DNA of 31,082 nucleotides, taken from positions 1 through 31,082 of the forward strand of contig MNRO01000014.1 of assembly GCA_001915995.1 (NCBI GenBank), in the 5' to 3' direction. Below are positions 7,411 to 15,812 of the stretch, piece after piece. This DNA comes from Clostridium sp. 26_21 (GTDB taxonomy: Bacteria > Bacillota > Clostridia > TANB77 > CAG-508). Both the position numbers and the translations under genes were made by a program. The notes beneath the pieces are model-generated. The model made no database searches and was not told where the DNA came from. It saw only the letters and a program-made list of their open reading frames with translations. Position 1 is the first letter of the stretch. Each line of letters begins with the position of its first letter.

Positions 7411-8466
7411 ATGGAAACAATAAAAACATTTATCGAAGGCATAAAAGCAAAAGATATAGCAGATATATTTATAGCAATAGCAATTTTGGCGATATTTTTC
7501 GTATTAAGCATATGGCTTCCAAAATTATTATTAAAAATTTGGAAGGTAAATGAAAAAGATAAAAAAGTATTAAAAGAAAATGATACATATAAAGGATTAA
7601 GAAGTATATTTTTATGTTTTGGAATATATTTAGCATTAATAATATTAGCATTACCAGCAACTGCGATGACATTTTGTATAAAATTAATAAGAGTTGCAGT
7701 TATATTAAGTATTGCTAAAATATTGGTTGGAATGATATCACCAACATCAAAATTAATGAAAAAAGTAAAAGGTAATGAAAGATTACAAGAAAATCAAAAA
7801 TTAATACAAACAGGAACAAAACTTTTAAAAATATTAATTTATATTGTTGCTGGATTTATGATTATATCAGAATTTGGATATGATTTAAATGGTATAATCA
7901 CAGGTCTTGGCTTAGGAAGTGTTGTAATTGCGTTAGCAGCTCAAGAACTAGTAAGTAATCTATTAAGTGGAATGGCAATTGCTTCAGAAAAACCATTTGA
8001 AATAGGAGACTGGGTAACTATTGGAGATATATCTGGTACGATTGTTGATATTAAATTTAGAAGTATAAAAATAAAAACAGTAGAAAATACAACAGTTACA
8101 ATTCAAAATACAAAAATATTATCAGAAGCAATAATAAATAGTGCAACAATAAATGCAAGAAGAATAGAAATGACTCTAAGATTACCATTAGACACAAGTT
8201 CAGAAAAAACAGAAGAATTAATGAAATCAATAAGAAATATTTTAGAAAGTATGCAAGAAATAAATAAAAATACAATTCAAATAAATGTAACAGAAATAGG
8301 AGCAGAAGCAATAATAATAAAAGTATTTTTATATACAAGTATTGTTGATTATGATAAATTCTTAACATTTAGTACAAAGCTTAATTTAACAATTATGAAA
8401 CTTCTTGAAGATAAGAAAATAAAACTAGCTAATCCAAGTGCAGATATTTATTTTTCAAGAAAATAA
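7411..8466 (+). CDS. MscS-family mechanosensitive ion channel (351 aa)
   Basis: A small-conductance mechanosensitive channel that opens under hypo-osmotic shock. Hydrophobic segments lie at about residues 18-40, 65-90, 92-112 and 135-180. The last contains the pore-lining TM3 with the Gly/Ala pattern GLGLGSVVIALAAQELVSNLLSG. The following SEKPFEIGDWVTIGDISGTI is the beta domain signature, and the C-terminal mixed domain runs to the end. The extra N-terminal helix makes it slightly longer than E. coli MscS (286 aa). A strong ribosome site (GGAGG) precedes the ATG. It sits 71 bp after pheT and 26 bp before nagZ, so it is probably co-transcribed with nagZ. Confidence 0.93.
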   Translation: METIKTFIEGIKAKDIADIFIAIAILAIFFVLSIWLPKLLLKIWKVNEKDKKVLKENDTYKGLRSIFLCFGIYLALIILALPATAMTFCIKLIRVAVILSIAKILVGMISPTSKLMKKVKGNERLQENQKLIQTGTKLLKILIYIVAGFMIISEFGYDLNGIITGLGLGSVVIALAAQELVSNLLSGMAIASEKPFEIGDWVTIGDISGTIVDIKFRSIKIKTVENTTVTIQNTKILSEAIINSATINARRIEMTLRLPLDTSSEKTEELMKSIRNILESMQEINKNTIQINVTEIGAEAIIIKVFLYTSIVDYDKFLTFSTKLNLTIMKLLEDKKIKLANPSADIYFSRK

Positions 8467-8492
8467 TTTGCATTAATGGAAGGATTATAAAT

Positions 8493-9590
8493 ATGAAAGC
8501 AAAAGAATTATCATTAAAAGAAAAAATAGGGCAAATGGTTATGATTGGTATGGATACTAATTACATAACAGATCGAATTAAAAATATGATAATAAATTAT
8601 AAAATTGGTGGAGTAATTTTATATAGAAAAAATTTTTCTACATATTCAGATATGTTAAAACTAATTAGAGAATTAAAAGAGTTAAATAAAAATAATCAAA
8701 TACCATTATTTATAGCAATAGATCAAGAAGGTGGAAGAGTAAATAGAATGCCAAAGGAGTTGAAAAATTTACCTTCTGCCAATGTGATTGCAAATGTTGG
8801 TGGAGAAAAATTAGTAAAAGAAGCTTCTGAAATAACAGGAGAGTTATTATACAAATCTGGATTTAATTTGAATTTTGCACCAGTATTAGATTTAAGAAGA
8901 TATGAAAAACAAAAAGTTATTGGAGATAGAAGTTTTGGCTATGATAAAGAAAAAGTATCTGAGTGTGGTATTGCCGTGATGAAAGCATTACAGAAAAATA
9001 ATATTGTTTCTGTTGTAAAACATTTTCCAGGTCATGGTGCAACTAAACAAGATTCACATTATTTTTTACCAGTAATAAATATTCCAATGAAAAAAATTGA
9101 AGATGAAGATATGTACCCATTCTCACAAGCAATACAGAATGGAGCAGATGCAATATTAGTAGGACATTTATTAATTCCTAAAGTGACCGGAATATATCCA
9201 GCATCATTGTCAAGAAAATTTATTTGTAAATATATAAGAAAAAAATTTAGATATAATGGATTAATAATTACAGATGATCTAAAAATGAGAGCTATAAAAT
9301 TATTTTATGGACCAGATTTAGCGGTAAGAAAAGCATTTGAAGCGGGAAATGATATTGTTGTATTTAGATTTAATAAAGATGAAGAACAACGTATGTTAAA
9401 CAATATAGTTCAATTAGTTGAAACTGGAAAAATAAAAGAAAATAGAATTGATAGAAGTGTTAGTAGGATTATAGAAGTAAAGAAAAAATATAGTGTTTCT
9501 GATAATCAAGATTTTGAAGGGGTTAATGTAGATAAATTTAATGATAAAATAATTGAGATTAGAAAAAAATGTAGCATTGAAAGCACATAG
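8493..9590 (+). CDS. nagZ: Glycoside hydrolase family 3 beta-N-acetylhexosaminidase, NagZ-like
   Basis: The 365-residue single-domain GH3 enzyme would release N-acetylglucosamine from muropeptides or chitooligosaccharides during wall recycling. Visible family motifs are DQEGGRVNRM (about residue 77), VGDRSFG-like VIGDRSFGYD, KHFPGHGATKQDSH (about 173-186) carrying the general acid/base Asp-His dyad of bacterial NagZ, and ITDDLKMRAI with the nucleophile Asp. No signal peptide or lipobox is seen, so a cytoplasmic location is inferred, unlike the secreted YbbD of Bacillus. The gene is the last of the pheS-led cluster and is followed by a weak hairpin. Confidence 0.92.
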   Translation: MKAKELSLKEKIGQMVMIGMDTNYITDRIKNMIINYKIGGVILYRKNFSTYSDMLKLIRELKELNKNNQIPLFIAIDQEGGRVNRMPKELKNLPSANVIANVGGEKLVKEASEITGELLYKSGFNLNFAPVLDLRRYEKQKVIGDRSFGYDKEKVSECGIAVMKALQKNNIVSVVKHFPGHGATKQDSHYFLPVINIPMKKIEDEDMYPFSQAIQNGADAILVGHLLIPKVTGIYPASLSRKFICKYIRKKFRYNGLIITDDLKMRAIKLFYGPDLAVRKAFEAGNDIVVFRFNKDEEQRMLNNIVQLVETGKIKENRIDRSVSRIIEVKKKYSVSDNQDFEGVNVDKFNDKIIEIRKKCSIEST

Positions 9591-9615
9591 ATATAGATTC
9601 TATGCGCTTCTTTGT
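9583..9615 (+). terminator. Probable terminator after nagZ
   Basis: GCACATAGA (9583-9591) pairs with TCTATGCGC (9599-9607) with one mismatch, overlapping the nagZ stop codon, and is followed by TTCTTTGTTTG. It is a moderate rather than strong terminator. Confidence 0.55.
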
Positions 9616-9639
9616 TTGATTATTATTTTTTAATATCAA

Positions 9640-9668
9640 TTGACACCATTTAGATATAAGTGTATAAT
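9640..9668 (+). promoter_or_regulatory. Perfect consensus promoter before the 158-aa membrane gene
   Basis: TTGACA (9640-9645), a 17-base spacer and TATAAT (9663-9668), with a TG two bases before the -10. Both hexamers match the sigma-A consensus exactly, which is the strongest mRNA promoter seen in the window. Confidence 0.9.
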
Positions 9669-9735
9669 ATTATAGCAATTCTGTTTTGGAATTGATATTC
9701 GACATTTACAATTAGAAAATTGGAGGAAAACAACT

Positions 9736-10212
9736 ATGGTAGCTGCAGTAGTAATTGGATTAATTGTTTCGGTAATTGATGTATTAATTTTGTTAACTAT
9801 TTATTTTTGGGTTAATTATTCAAGAATTAGTAATGAAGAAAAGAGAAGATTTAATAAAAAATTATTTGGGAGTGGAGTCAAAGAAAAAATAAGAAACATT
9901 GTAGTAATTGTATTTATTAATTTACTAATAGAGTACTTCATTTACAGTTTAGTATTTTTTCAAGGACCAAATTCTTGGAGAAAATATGAATATGAAAGTA
10001 CAAAAATTTATTATTCTAATGAAAGAATTGAAATTTCACCAATGACAACATTTGTTTTTGAAGAAGAAAAAGAGGAAAAACAGTATATTGTTGTTGAATA
10101 TGAAGAAAAAATAAAATTAACAGATAAAGCACCATTTAAAAAACTGTTTGATTTCTTAAATATAGAAGTGAAAACAGGAAAAGTTGAGTATCATATAACA
10201 TCCGTATATTAA
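9736..10212 (+). CDS. Uncharacterised two-helix membrane protein (158 aa)
   Basis: I do not recognise a family. The protein has a hydrophobic N-terminal helix (residues 2-27, with LIVSVIDVLILLTIYFWV), a basic loop, and a second helix around residues 55-75 (VVIVFINLLIEYFIYSLVFF). A soluble C-terminal domain of about 80 residues follows, rich in beta-type sequence and acidic (EEEKEEKQYIVVEYEEKIKL). The second helix and the tail contain many Tyr/Ile/Glu residues. The gene is monocistronic, with a perfect promoter upstream, a good GGAGG ribosome site and a long terminator hairpin downstream, suggesting a well-expressed stand-alone function. No partner is suggested by the neighbours. Confidence 0.8.
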   Translation: MVAAVVIGLIVSVIDVLILLTIYFWVNYSRISNEEKRRFNKKLFGSGVKEKIRNIVVIVFINLLIEYFIYSLVFFQGPNSWRKYEYESTKIYYSNERIEISPMTTFVFEEEKEEKQYIVVEYEEKIKLTDKAPFKKLFDFLNIEVKTGKVEYHITSVY

Positions 10213-10221
10213 GGATAAGAA

Positions 10222-10265
10222 AAAATAAGAAAAGAATTTTTTTTGAATTCTTTTCTTATTTTTTG
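10222..10265 (+). terminator. Strong hairpin terminator (17-bp stem)
   Basis: A perfect 17-bp inverted repeat (10222-10238 with 10246-10262) with loop TTTTTTG, running into T residues. It ends the 158-aa gene and insulates it from the deaminase-like gene. Confidence 0.9.
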
Positions 10266-10300
10266 AATAATATATAATAGTAAAAAACTTTACATAATCG

Positions 10301-10329
10301 TTGCAAGATGAAAGAAAATATGATATAAT
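10301..10329 (+). promoter_or_regulatory. Promoter of the deaminase-like gene
   Basis: TTGCAA (10301-10306), a 17-base spacer and TATAAT (10324-10329), about 35 bases before the start codon. Confidence 0.8.
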
Positions 10330-10363
10330 TTTTTTTAATACTTTTTTATGAAAGGATTAGAAT

Positions 10364-12847
10364 ATGATTAATAAATTTTATTTAGATAAAGAAAAAGATA
10401 TTATTGTTAATTTACAAAAAACGAATAATGATGAAATTACATATATATTAGAAACTCCAAATCATAATACAGGAAATTTAATAACAAATTTAGCAAAAAT
10501 TTGTGGATTACAAATACAAAAAAATAATAAAGATATGAAAATAATAATAGGAAAGATACTTGCAAGTATAAATAGTAACAATGAAGAAGTATATATATTT
10601 AGATTAGGTGGAATAAAGATTGCAAATATATATGAAGACAGAATAGAAATAAAAGCAAAGATACCAGCAATAACCAAAACATTTATGTCACAAACAAAAA
10701 ATTATAATTTGCCAATAGAAAAAACAATCGTAAAAACATATATATTAAAAAAATCAAAATTCAGAACAGATTTGCATACACATATGAATGCAAATTTATT
10801 TCCAGATTGTTTAATTGCATTAGGAATAGTACATCAAATAAGATATCCATTATATTATATAAAAAAATTAAATTTAAAACTTAGCAAAAATCAAGAAGAA
10901 AAGATTTATAAACAAAGAGAAGAAGTTGAAAAACAATTTATAAATAGCAAATTACAAGGAAAGTATAAAATAAGAAAAATAGATGACAATACATTTATAA
11001 ATTTTGCTGATTTTATATTAAATAATTTAGAGAACGCAGAATATAATATTGAAAAAATAAGGAATAGTTTGGCAATTTTGAAAGATGGGCAAGCTGTATT
11101 TACTAATTTAGAGAAATGTTATATTTATAGATATATTTTTGCGAAGGGAATTGAGTCTCAGAAAAAAATAAATTTAAAAGAAGAATTAATAAACAAAATT
11201 CCAGAAATAGATATAAAAAAATATGTATGCGAAATGCTAAAAGATAAAAAGACAAATTGCATATATAAAAATAACACATTGAGACAAGATAAATTGTTAT
11301 GGATAGCTAGAGAATATCAAAAACAAGGTATAAAATATGTAGAAATAACAGATACTGATTTAGCAAAAAATGGAGAACCAGCAATAAAAATGTTAGAAGA
11401 AATACATTCAATAATGCCTTTAATAGAAAAAGAAACAGGAGTACAAATTAGATTTTTAATAGGAATCAGAAGAATTCCATTAACAATTATTAAAGATCAA
11501 AAAACTAGTAATACCTATTTAAGAGAAAATATTAATGTACTGAGAGCTGTTGCAAAAAGTCCATATGTAGTTGGAAGTGATTTCATCGGAGAAGAAATAA
11601 ATGATATATCAGATTTACAACCAGCAATAAAAGAAATTGTAAGATATATTAATGAAGAAGATAAAGATTTTACAATAAGAATACATGCAGGGGAAAATGA
11701 TAGTTTAAGAAATAATGTTAGAAAATCTATAATGTGTGTGAAAGAATCATTAGAAAAAGAACAAGAAATGCCAAGATGCAGAATTGGTCATGGATTATAC
11801 TCAGAAGATTTGAATACAGAATCTGGAAAAGAACTTTTAAAGTTAATGAAAGATACAGGAGTTGTAATAGAATTTCAATTAACATCAAATGTAAGACTTA
11901 ATAATTTAAGTGATTTAAAAAATCATCCGATAAAAATATTTTTGAAAAGTGATGTAAAATGTGTTCAAGGAACAGATGGATGTGGAATGTATGGTTCAGA
12001 CACATTTGATGAACAATTAGCACTTCAAAATTTATTAGAACTTTCAGATGATGAATTTGCTAAAATGAGAGAAGTTGAAGATGAAATAACAACTAAGAAT
12101 AATATATATTTTATGCAAAAAAGTGAAAAATTTGATAAGTTTCTTTCTGGCAGAACAATAAAAGAAGCAATACTTGAAGAAGAAGATAAATATATGAAAG
12201 AAACAGAAAATCAAGATGAATTAAGAATTAATACAAAATTAGATTCTGAAAAAGAATTAGCAACAAAGATTAAGAATCTTCCAATAGATAAAGTACCTAT
12301 TATAATTGCAGGAGGAAGTTTTAATACAAAAGGAAGAGAAACAAAGGCAACAGAAGAAGGAATTAAAACATTAAAGAAATTTATAGAAAATGTAAATAGT
12401 AATAATGTATATTTTGTTATTGGACATAAAATGCAGGGATATGAAAAAGCATTAGTAGATATATCAAAAGAATTAAATAAGGAGATAGAAATAAATGCAA
12501 TAGTTCCAAAAAATGTAACAGAAAAAGTAAAAAATAGATTATTAGATGCAAATGTATCTGGAATATGTATTTCTCCTGAAACTGAAGAGCTTGGAATATA
12601 TAAAAGCTTTAATTATGAAATTTTTGAAAGAAGAAAGTCAATAGTTATAGCATTTGACGGAAATTCGCCAGTATCAAATTTAGTGCAAGAAGCAAAAAAT
12701 GGTAAGGGGAAAGCTAAAATATATGTTAATTCAGATGTTGATATTTTAAAACAAAAAGCAGAATCTTTACAAGGATATGTTACAATGTTTAATGATAAAA
12801 ATGATATTGTTGATGATATATTTAAAGACAATCCTGAAATCAAGTAA
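10364..12847 (+). CDS. Large adenosine-deaminase-like protein with insertion and C-terminal Rossmann/SLOG-like domain (827 aa)
   Basis: The central part is a metal-dependent amidohydrolase of the adenosine deaminase type. Zinc ligands and catalytic residues can be assigned: DLHTH (H138, H140), IRIHAGEND (H441, E444), RIGHG (H476) and QGTDGCG (D538). Ordinary adenosine deaminase is about 340 residues. Here there is an N-terminal domain of about 130 residues, an insertion of about 165 residues (roughly 145-310) after the first strand, and a C-terminal domain (about 645-820). The C-terminal domain starts IIIAGGSFNTKG, includes VIGHKMQGYEKA and GICISPETEELG, and ends IVIAFDGNSPVSNLVQEA, a pattern like SLOG/Rossmann-type nucleotide-binding domains. 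The Asp after D538, normally a second Asp contacting the purine, is Gly. The gene stands alone between its own promoter and terminator. Deaminase fold is sure; substrate and role are unknown. Confidence 0.8.
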   Translation: MINKFYLDKEKDIIVNLQKTNNDEITYILETPNHNTGNLITNLAKICGLQIQKNNKDMKIIIGKILASINSNNEEVYIFRLGGIKIANIYEDRIEIKAKIPAITKTFMSQTKNYNLPIEKTIVKTYILKKSKFRTDLHTHMNANLFPDCLIALGIVHQIRYPLYYIKKLNLKLSKNQEEKIYKQREEVEKQFINSKLQGKYKIRKIDDNTFINFADFILNNLENAEYNIEKIRNSLAILKDGQAVFTNLEKCYIYRYIFAKGIESQKKINLKEELINKIPEIDIKKYVCEMLKDKKTNCIYKNNTLRQDKLLWIAREYQKQGIKYVEITDTDLAKNGEPAIKMLEEIHSIMPLIEKETGVQIRFLIGIRRIPLTIIKDQKTSNTYLRENINVLRAVAKSPYVVGSDFIGEEINDISDLQPAIKEIVRYINEEDKDFTIRIHAGENDSLRNNVRKSIMCVKESLEKEQEMPRCRIGHGLYSEDLNTESGKELLKLMKDTGVVIEFQLTSNVRLNNLSDLKNHPIKIFLKSDVKCVQGTDGCGMYGSDTFDEQLALQNLLELSDDEFAKMREVEDEITTKNNIYFMQKSEKFDKFLSGRTIKEAILEEEDKYMKETENQDELRINTKLDSEKELATKIKNLPIDKVPIIIAGGSFNTKGRETKATEEGIKTLKKFIENVNSNNVYFVIGHKMQGYEKALVDISKELNKEIEINAIVPKNVTEKVKNRLLDANVSGICISPETEELGIYKSFNYEIFERRKSIVIAFDGNSPVSNLVQEAKNGKGKAKIYVNSDVDILKQKAESLQGYVTMFNDKNDIVDDIFKDNPEIK

Positions 12848-12865
12848 GATAAATTATTATATAAT

Positions 12866-12913
12866 AAACCTTTTGGGCTGATAAACTTGCATTAGCTTAA
12901 AAAGGTTTTTTTA
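12866..12913 (+). terminator. Terminator of the deaminase-like gene
   Basis: AAACCTTTT (12866-12874) pairs with AAAAGGTTT (12900-12908), followed by TTTTT. The 25-base loop can fold further through a GGCT/AGCT pairing. Confidence 0.8.
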
Positions 12914-12983
12914 TATATAGTTCTAGACAAAATAATTTTAATAATATATAATAAACACATACCAAAGGAAAGGAAATGATAAA

Positions 12984-13646
12984 ATGGTAGAAATATCAAC
13001 ATCAATATTGTCAGTAGAAAAAGGCAATGAAGCAGAAACATTTATGCTATTAGAAAAATCTAAAACAGATTATTTTCATATAGATGTAATGGACGGAAAA
13101 TTTGTAAGTCAAGATACATATCATAAAATGATAGAATATAGTAATTATATAAAAAGAATATCAAATTTACCATTAGACATACACTTAATGGTAGAGGATG
13201 TAGAAACAGGAATAGAAGTATTTTCAGCAGATGAGCCTAATATTATAACATTTCATTTAGAAGCTTGTAAAAACAAAGAGGAAGTAATGAAAAATATTAA
13301 TTTAATAAAAGGAAAAGGTTCAAGAGTTGGAATTGCAATAAAACCAGAAACACCAATAGAGAAGGTATATGAATATTTACCATATATACACATGTGTTTA
13401 ATAATGACTGTTGAGCCAGGAAAAGGTGGACAAACATTAATAACAGATATGATTGCAAAAATAGATGAATTAAAAACATATGCAGAAAAGAATAGTCTAG
13501 AAATAGATATAGAAGCAGATGGAGGAATTAATCTAAAAACAGCAGAAAGAGTAAAAAATGCAGGAGCAAATATATTAGTTGCAGGAACAGCAATATTAAA
13601 AGCTGCAGATTATAAAGTAATCATAGATGAATTAAAACAAGAATAA
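12984..13646 (+). CDS. rpe: Ribulose-phosphate 3-epimerase
   Basis: A TIM-barrel enzyme that interconverts ribulose 5-phosphate and xylulose 5-phosphate in the pentose phosphate pathway. The 220 residues carry the family landmarks: STSILS near the N-terminus, HIDVMDGKFV with the catalytic Asp, DIHLMV, ITFHLEA with a metal-ligand His, MTVEPGKGGQ, and EADGGIN with the second catalytic Asp, then the phosphate-binding VAGTAIL. The N-terminus is a little divergent (ISTSILSVEKG in place of the usual PSILSAD). A ribosome site AAAGGAAA precedes the ATG. It is 45 bp upstream of pgi and likely forms an operon with it. Confidence 0.95.
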   Translation: MVEISTSILSVEKGNEAETFMLLEKSKTDYFHIDVMDGKFVSQDTYHKMIEYSNYIKRISNLPLDIHLMVEDVETGIEVFSADEPNIITFHLEACKNKEEVMKNINLIKGKGSRVGIAIKPETPIEKVYEYLPYIHMCLIMTVEPGKGGQTLITDMIAKIDELKTYAEKNSLEIDIEADGGINLKTAERVKNAGANILVAGTAILKAADYKVIIDELKQE

Positions 13647-13691
13647 TTTACTAATGAAATAAATAAAAATCAAAAGAAGGAAGGAATAGAT

Positions 13692-14999
13692 ATGTTGAAT
13701 TTAAAACTAAATTTAAAATATTCAGGAATAGAACAAAAGTCTATAATGCAGTATAAAGAAAAAGTAGAACAAATACATCAAGACTTACATTCAAGGTCAA
13801 ATGATCAAAAAGACTTTGTAGGTTGGTTAAATTTGCCAACAAATTATGATAAAGAAGAATTTGAAAGAATAAAAAAATCAGCACAAAAGATTCAAAAAGA
13901 TTCAGAAGTTTTAATTGTAATAGGAATAGGTGGTTCTTATTTAGGGGCAAGAGCAGTTATTGAAAGTTTAACAAATACATTTTATAATATGTTACCAGAA
14001 AAACAAAGAAAATTTCCACAAATATTATATGTTGGAAATAATTTGAGTCCAAACTATGTAAATGACTTAATTGAAGTATTAGGAACAAAAGATTTTTCAA
14101 TAAATGTAATTTCAAAATCTGGAACAACAACAGAACCTGCTATTGCATTTAGAATTTTTAGAGAAATTCTTGAAAACAGATATGGAATAGATGAAGCAAG
14201 AAGTAGAATATATGTAACAACAGATAAAGAAAGAGGAGCATTAAAAACATTAGCTGATGAAGAAGGATATGAAAAGTTTGTAATTCCAGATAATGTTGGA
14301 GGAAGATATTCTGTATTAACAGCAGTAGGATTATTACCAATAGCTGTTGCAGGAATAGATATAGACAGATTAATGGACGGAGCACGTACAGCACAATTAA
14401 AATATGAAGATTCAAATTTAAAATATAATGCATGCTATCAATATGCTGTTGTTAGAAATATTTTATATAAATTATATAAAAATACAGAAATATTGGTAAA
14501 TTATGAACCTAAAATGCACTATTTTACAGAATGGTGGAAACAATTATTTGGAGAAAGTGAAGGAAAAGACCAATTAGGAATATTCCCTGCGGGTGTTGAC
14601 TTTACAACAGATTTGCACTCTATGGGACAATATATTCAAGAAGGTAGAAGAAATCTATTTGAAACAGTAATAAGAATTGAAAAGTCAGAATCAGATATAG
14701 ACTTAAAAGAAGAAGAAGATAATTTAGATGGATTAAATTATTTAGCGGGAAAAACATTAGACTATGTAAATAAAAAAGCAATGGAAGGAACGATAGAAGC
14801 ACATACAGCAGGCGATGTTCCAAATATAGTATTAGAGTTGCCAAAATTATCAGAAGAAACAATAGGGCATTTGATATACTTTTTTGAAAAAGCATGTGCA
14901 ATGTCTGGAATGTTATTAGGGGTAAACCCATTTAATCAACCAGGTGTTGAAAAATACAAGAAAAATATGTTTAGACTTTTAGAAAAGCCAGGATATTAA
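13692..14999 (+). CDS. pgi: Glucose-6-phosphate isomerase
   Basis: Interconverts glucose 6-phosphate and fructose 6-phosphate in the cytosol. The 435 residues match the compact Firmicutes type rather than the roughly 550-residue enterobacterial type. Motifs: GIGGSYLGARAVIE (about 77-90), SKSGTTTEPA for phosphate binding, NVGGRYSVLTAVG with the catalytic Arg, LFGESEGKDQ with the catalytic Glu, DLHSMGQYIQEG, and NQPGVEKYK with the catalytic Lys. With rpe upstream it forms a small central-carbon unit ending at a good terminator. Confidence 0.97.
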   Translation: MLNLKLNLKYSGIEQKSIMQYKEKVEQIHQDLHSRSNDQKDFVGWLNLPTNYDKEEFERIKKSAQKIQKDSEVLIVIGIGGSYLGARAVIESLTNTFYNMLPEKQRKFPQILYVGNNLSPNYVNDLIEVLGTKDFSINVISKSGTTTEPAIAFRIFREILENRYGIDEARSRIYVTTDKERGALKTLADEEGYEKFVIPDNVGGRYSVLTAVGLLPIAVAGIDIDRLMDGARTAQLKYEDSNLKYNACYQYAVVRNILYKLYKNTEILVNYEPKMHYFTEWWKQLFGESEGKDQLGIFPAGVDFTTDLHSMGQYIQEGRRNLFETVIRIEKSESDIDLKEEEDNLDGLNYLAGKTLDYVNKKAMEGTIEAHTAGDVPNIVLELPKLSEETIGHLIYFFEKACAMSGMLLGVNPFNQPGVEKYKKNMFRLLEKPGY

Positions 15000-15014
15000 A
15001 AAAAGACTATGTAT

Positions 15015-15041
15015 AAAAGGTGCTTAAATAGCACCTTTTTA
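15015..15041 (+). terminator. Terminator after pgi
   Basis: A perfect 10-bp stem (AAAAGGTGCT/AGCACCTTTT) with a 5-base loop and a T-run end, 15 bases after the pgi stop. The thioesterase ATG follows only 20 bases later, so that gene may depend on read-through. Confidence 0.85.
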
Positions 15042-15059
15042 TAAGAAAGAAGGAGCAAG

Positions 15060-15794
15060 ATGATAGTAGAAAGAGAATATTACGTTAAATTGTCAGAAAT
15101 AGGAAAAGAAAATAAAATAACAAATAAAGCATTATTAGGCATTTTAGAGGATATTGGAGGAGTACATTCTAATATTGCTGGATATGGAATTCCAACAATG
15201 GATAAAACACATTTAACTTGGATTTTGTTAGATTGGAAAGTACAAGTTATAAGAAGACCTAATTATGCAGAAAAAATATTGGCAAGAACATGGTCAAAAG
15301 AGGGACTAAAATATTATGCATATCGTGACTTTGAAGTTGTTGATGAACAGGGAAATGTAATAGTAAAGGCAATCTCAAGGTGGGTTTTAGTTAATATTGA
15401 AACAGGAAAAATGGAGAGAATTACTGATGAAATATTGTCAAAATATCAACCAGAGTCTAATAAATGTGTATTTGAAGATGAAACATTTGATAAAATTAAA
15501 GAATTAGATAATTATGAACGAGAATCAAAATATACTGTAAAAAGAGGAGATATTGATGTAAATCATCATATGCACAATATAAACTATCTAGACTTGGCAA
15601 ATGAAGCTTTACCAGATGAGGTATATGATAATGAAAAAGAGTTTAATAATTTTAAAATTTCTTATAAGAAAGAAATTAAATTAGGTGAAACAGTAAAATG
15701 TAAATATTCTTTTGCAAATAATACACATGTTATTTGTGTAAAAAGTGAAGATGACACAAAATTACATTCTGTTATAGAATTTTTAGAAGGCTAG
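15060..15794 (+). CDS. Acyl-ACP thioesterase (FatA/FatB-like, double hot-dog)
   Basis: The 244-residue protein is a bacterial acyl-ACP thioesterase that would free fatty acids from acyl carrier protein. The first hot-dog domain covers about residues 1-135 (VHSNIAGYGIPTMDKTHLTWILLDW). The second, starting near residue 155, carries the catalytic signature DIDVNHHMHNINYLDLANEALP, with the Asn and His of the plant-type motif. The start is an ATG after AAGGAGC. The gene converges with spoVB: its TAG stop (15792-15794) overlaps the spoVB stop on the other strand by 4 bases, inside the stem of a shared terminator. Confidence 0.9.
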   Translation: MIVEREYYVKLSEIGKENKITNKALLGILEDIGGVHSNIAGYGIPTMDKTHLTWILLDWKVQVIRRPNYAEKILARTWSKEGLKYYAYRDFEVVDEQGNVIVKAISRWVLVNIETGKMERITDEILSKYQPESNKCVFEDETFDKIKELDNYERESKYTVKRGDIDVNHHMHNINYLDLANEALPDEVYDNEKEFNNFKISYKKEIKLGETVKCKYSFANNTHVICVKSEDDTKLHSVIEFLEG

Positions 15795-15812
15795 TTTTTG
15801 CTAGCCTTTTTT
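15787..15812. terminator. Bidirectional terminator overlapping both convergent stop codons
   Basis: GGCTAG (15789-15794), loop TTTTTG, CTAGCC (15801-15806) and TTTTTT. The left half of the stem contains the thioesterase TAG on the plus strand and the spoVB TAG (15793-15791) on the minus strand, so the hairpin serves the ends of both genes. Confidence 0.85.

Noticed and set aside
10364..12847. A complete RADAR defence system
   Set aside because: Only a deaminase-like gene is present; there is no RdrA-type ATPase beside it, and the flanking genes are housekeeping genes on separate transcripts.
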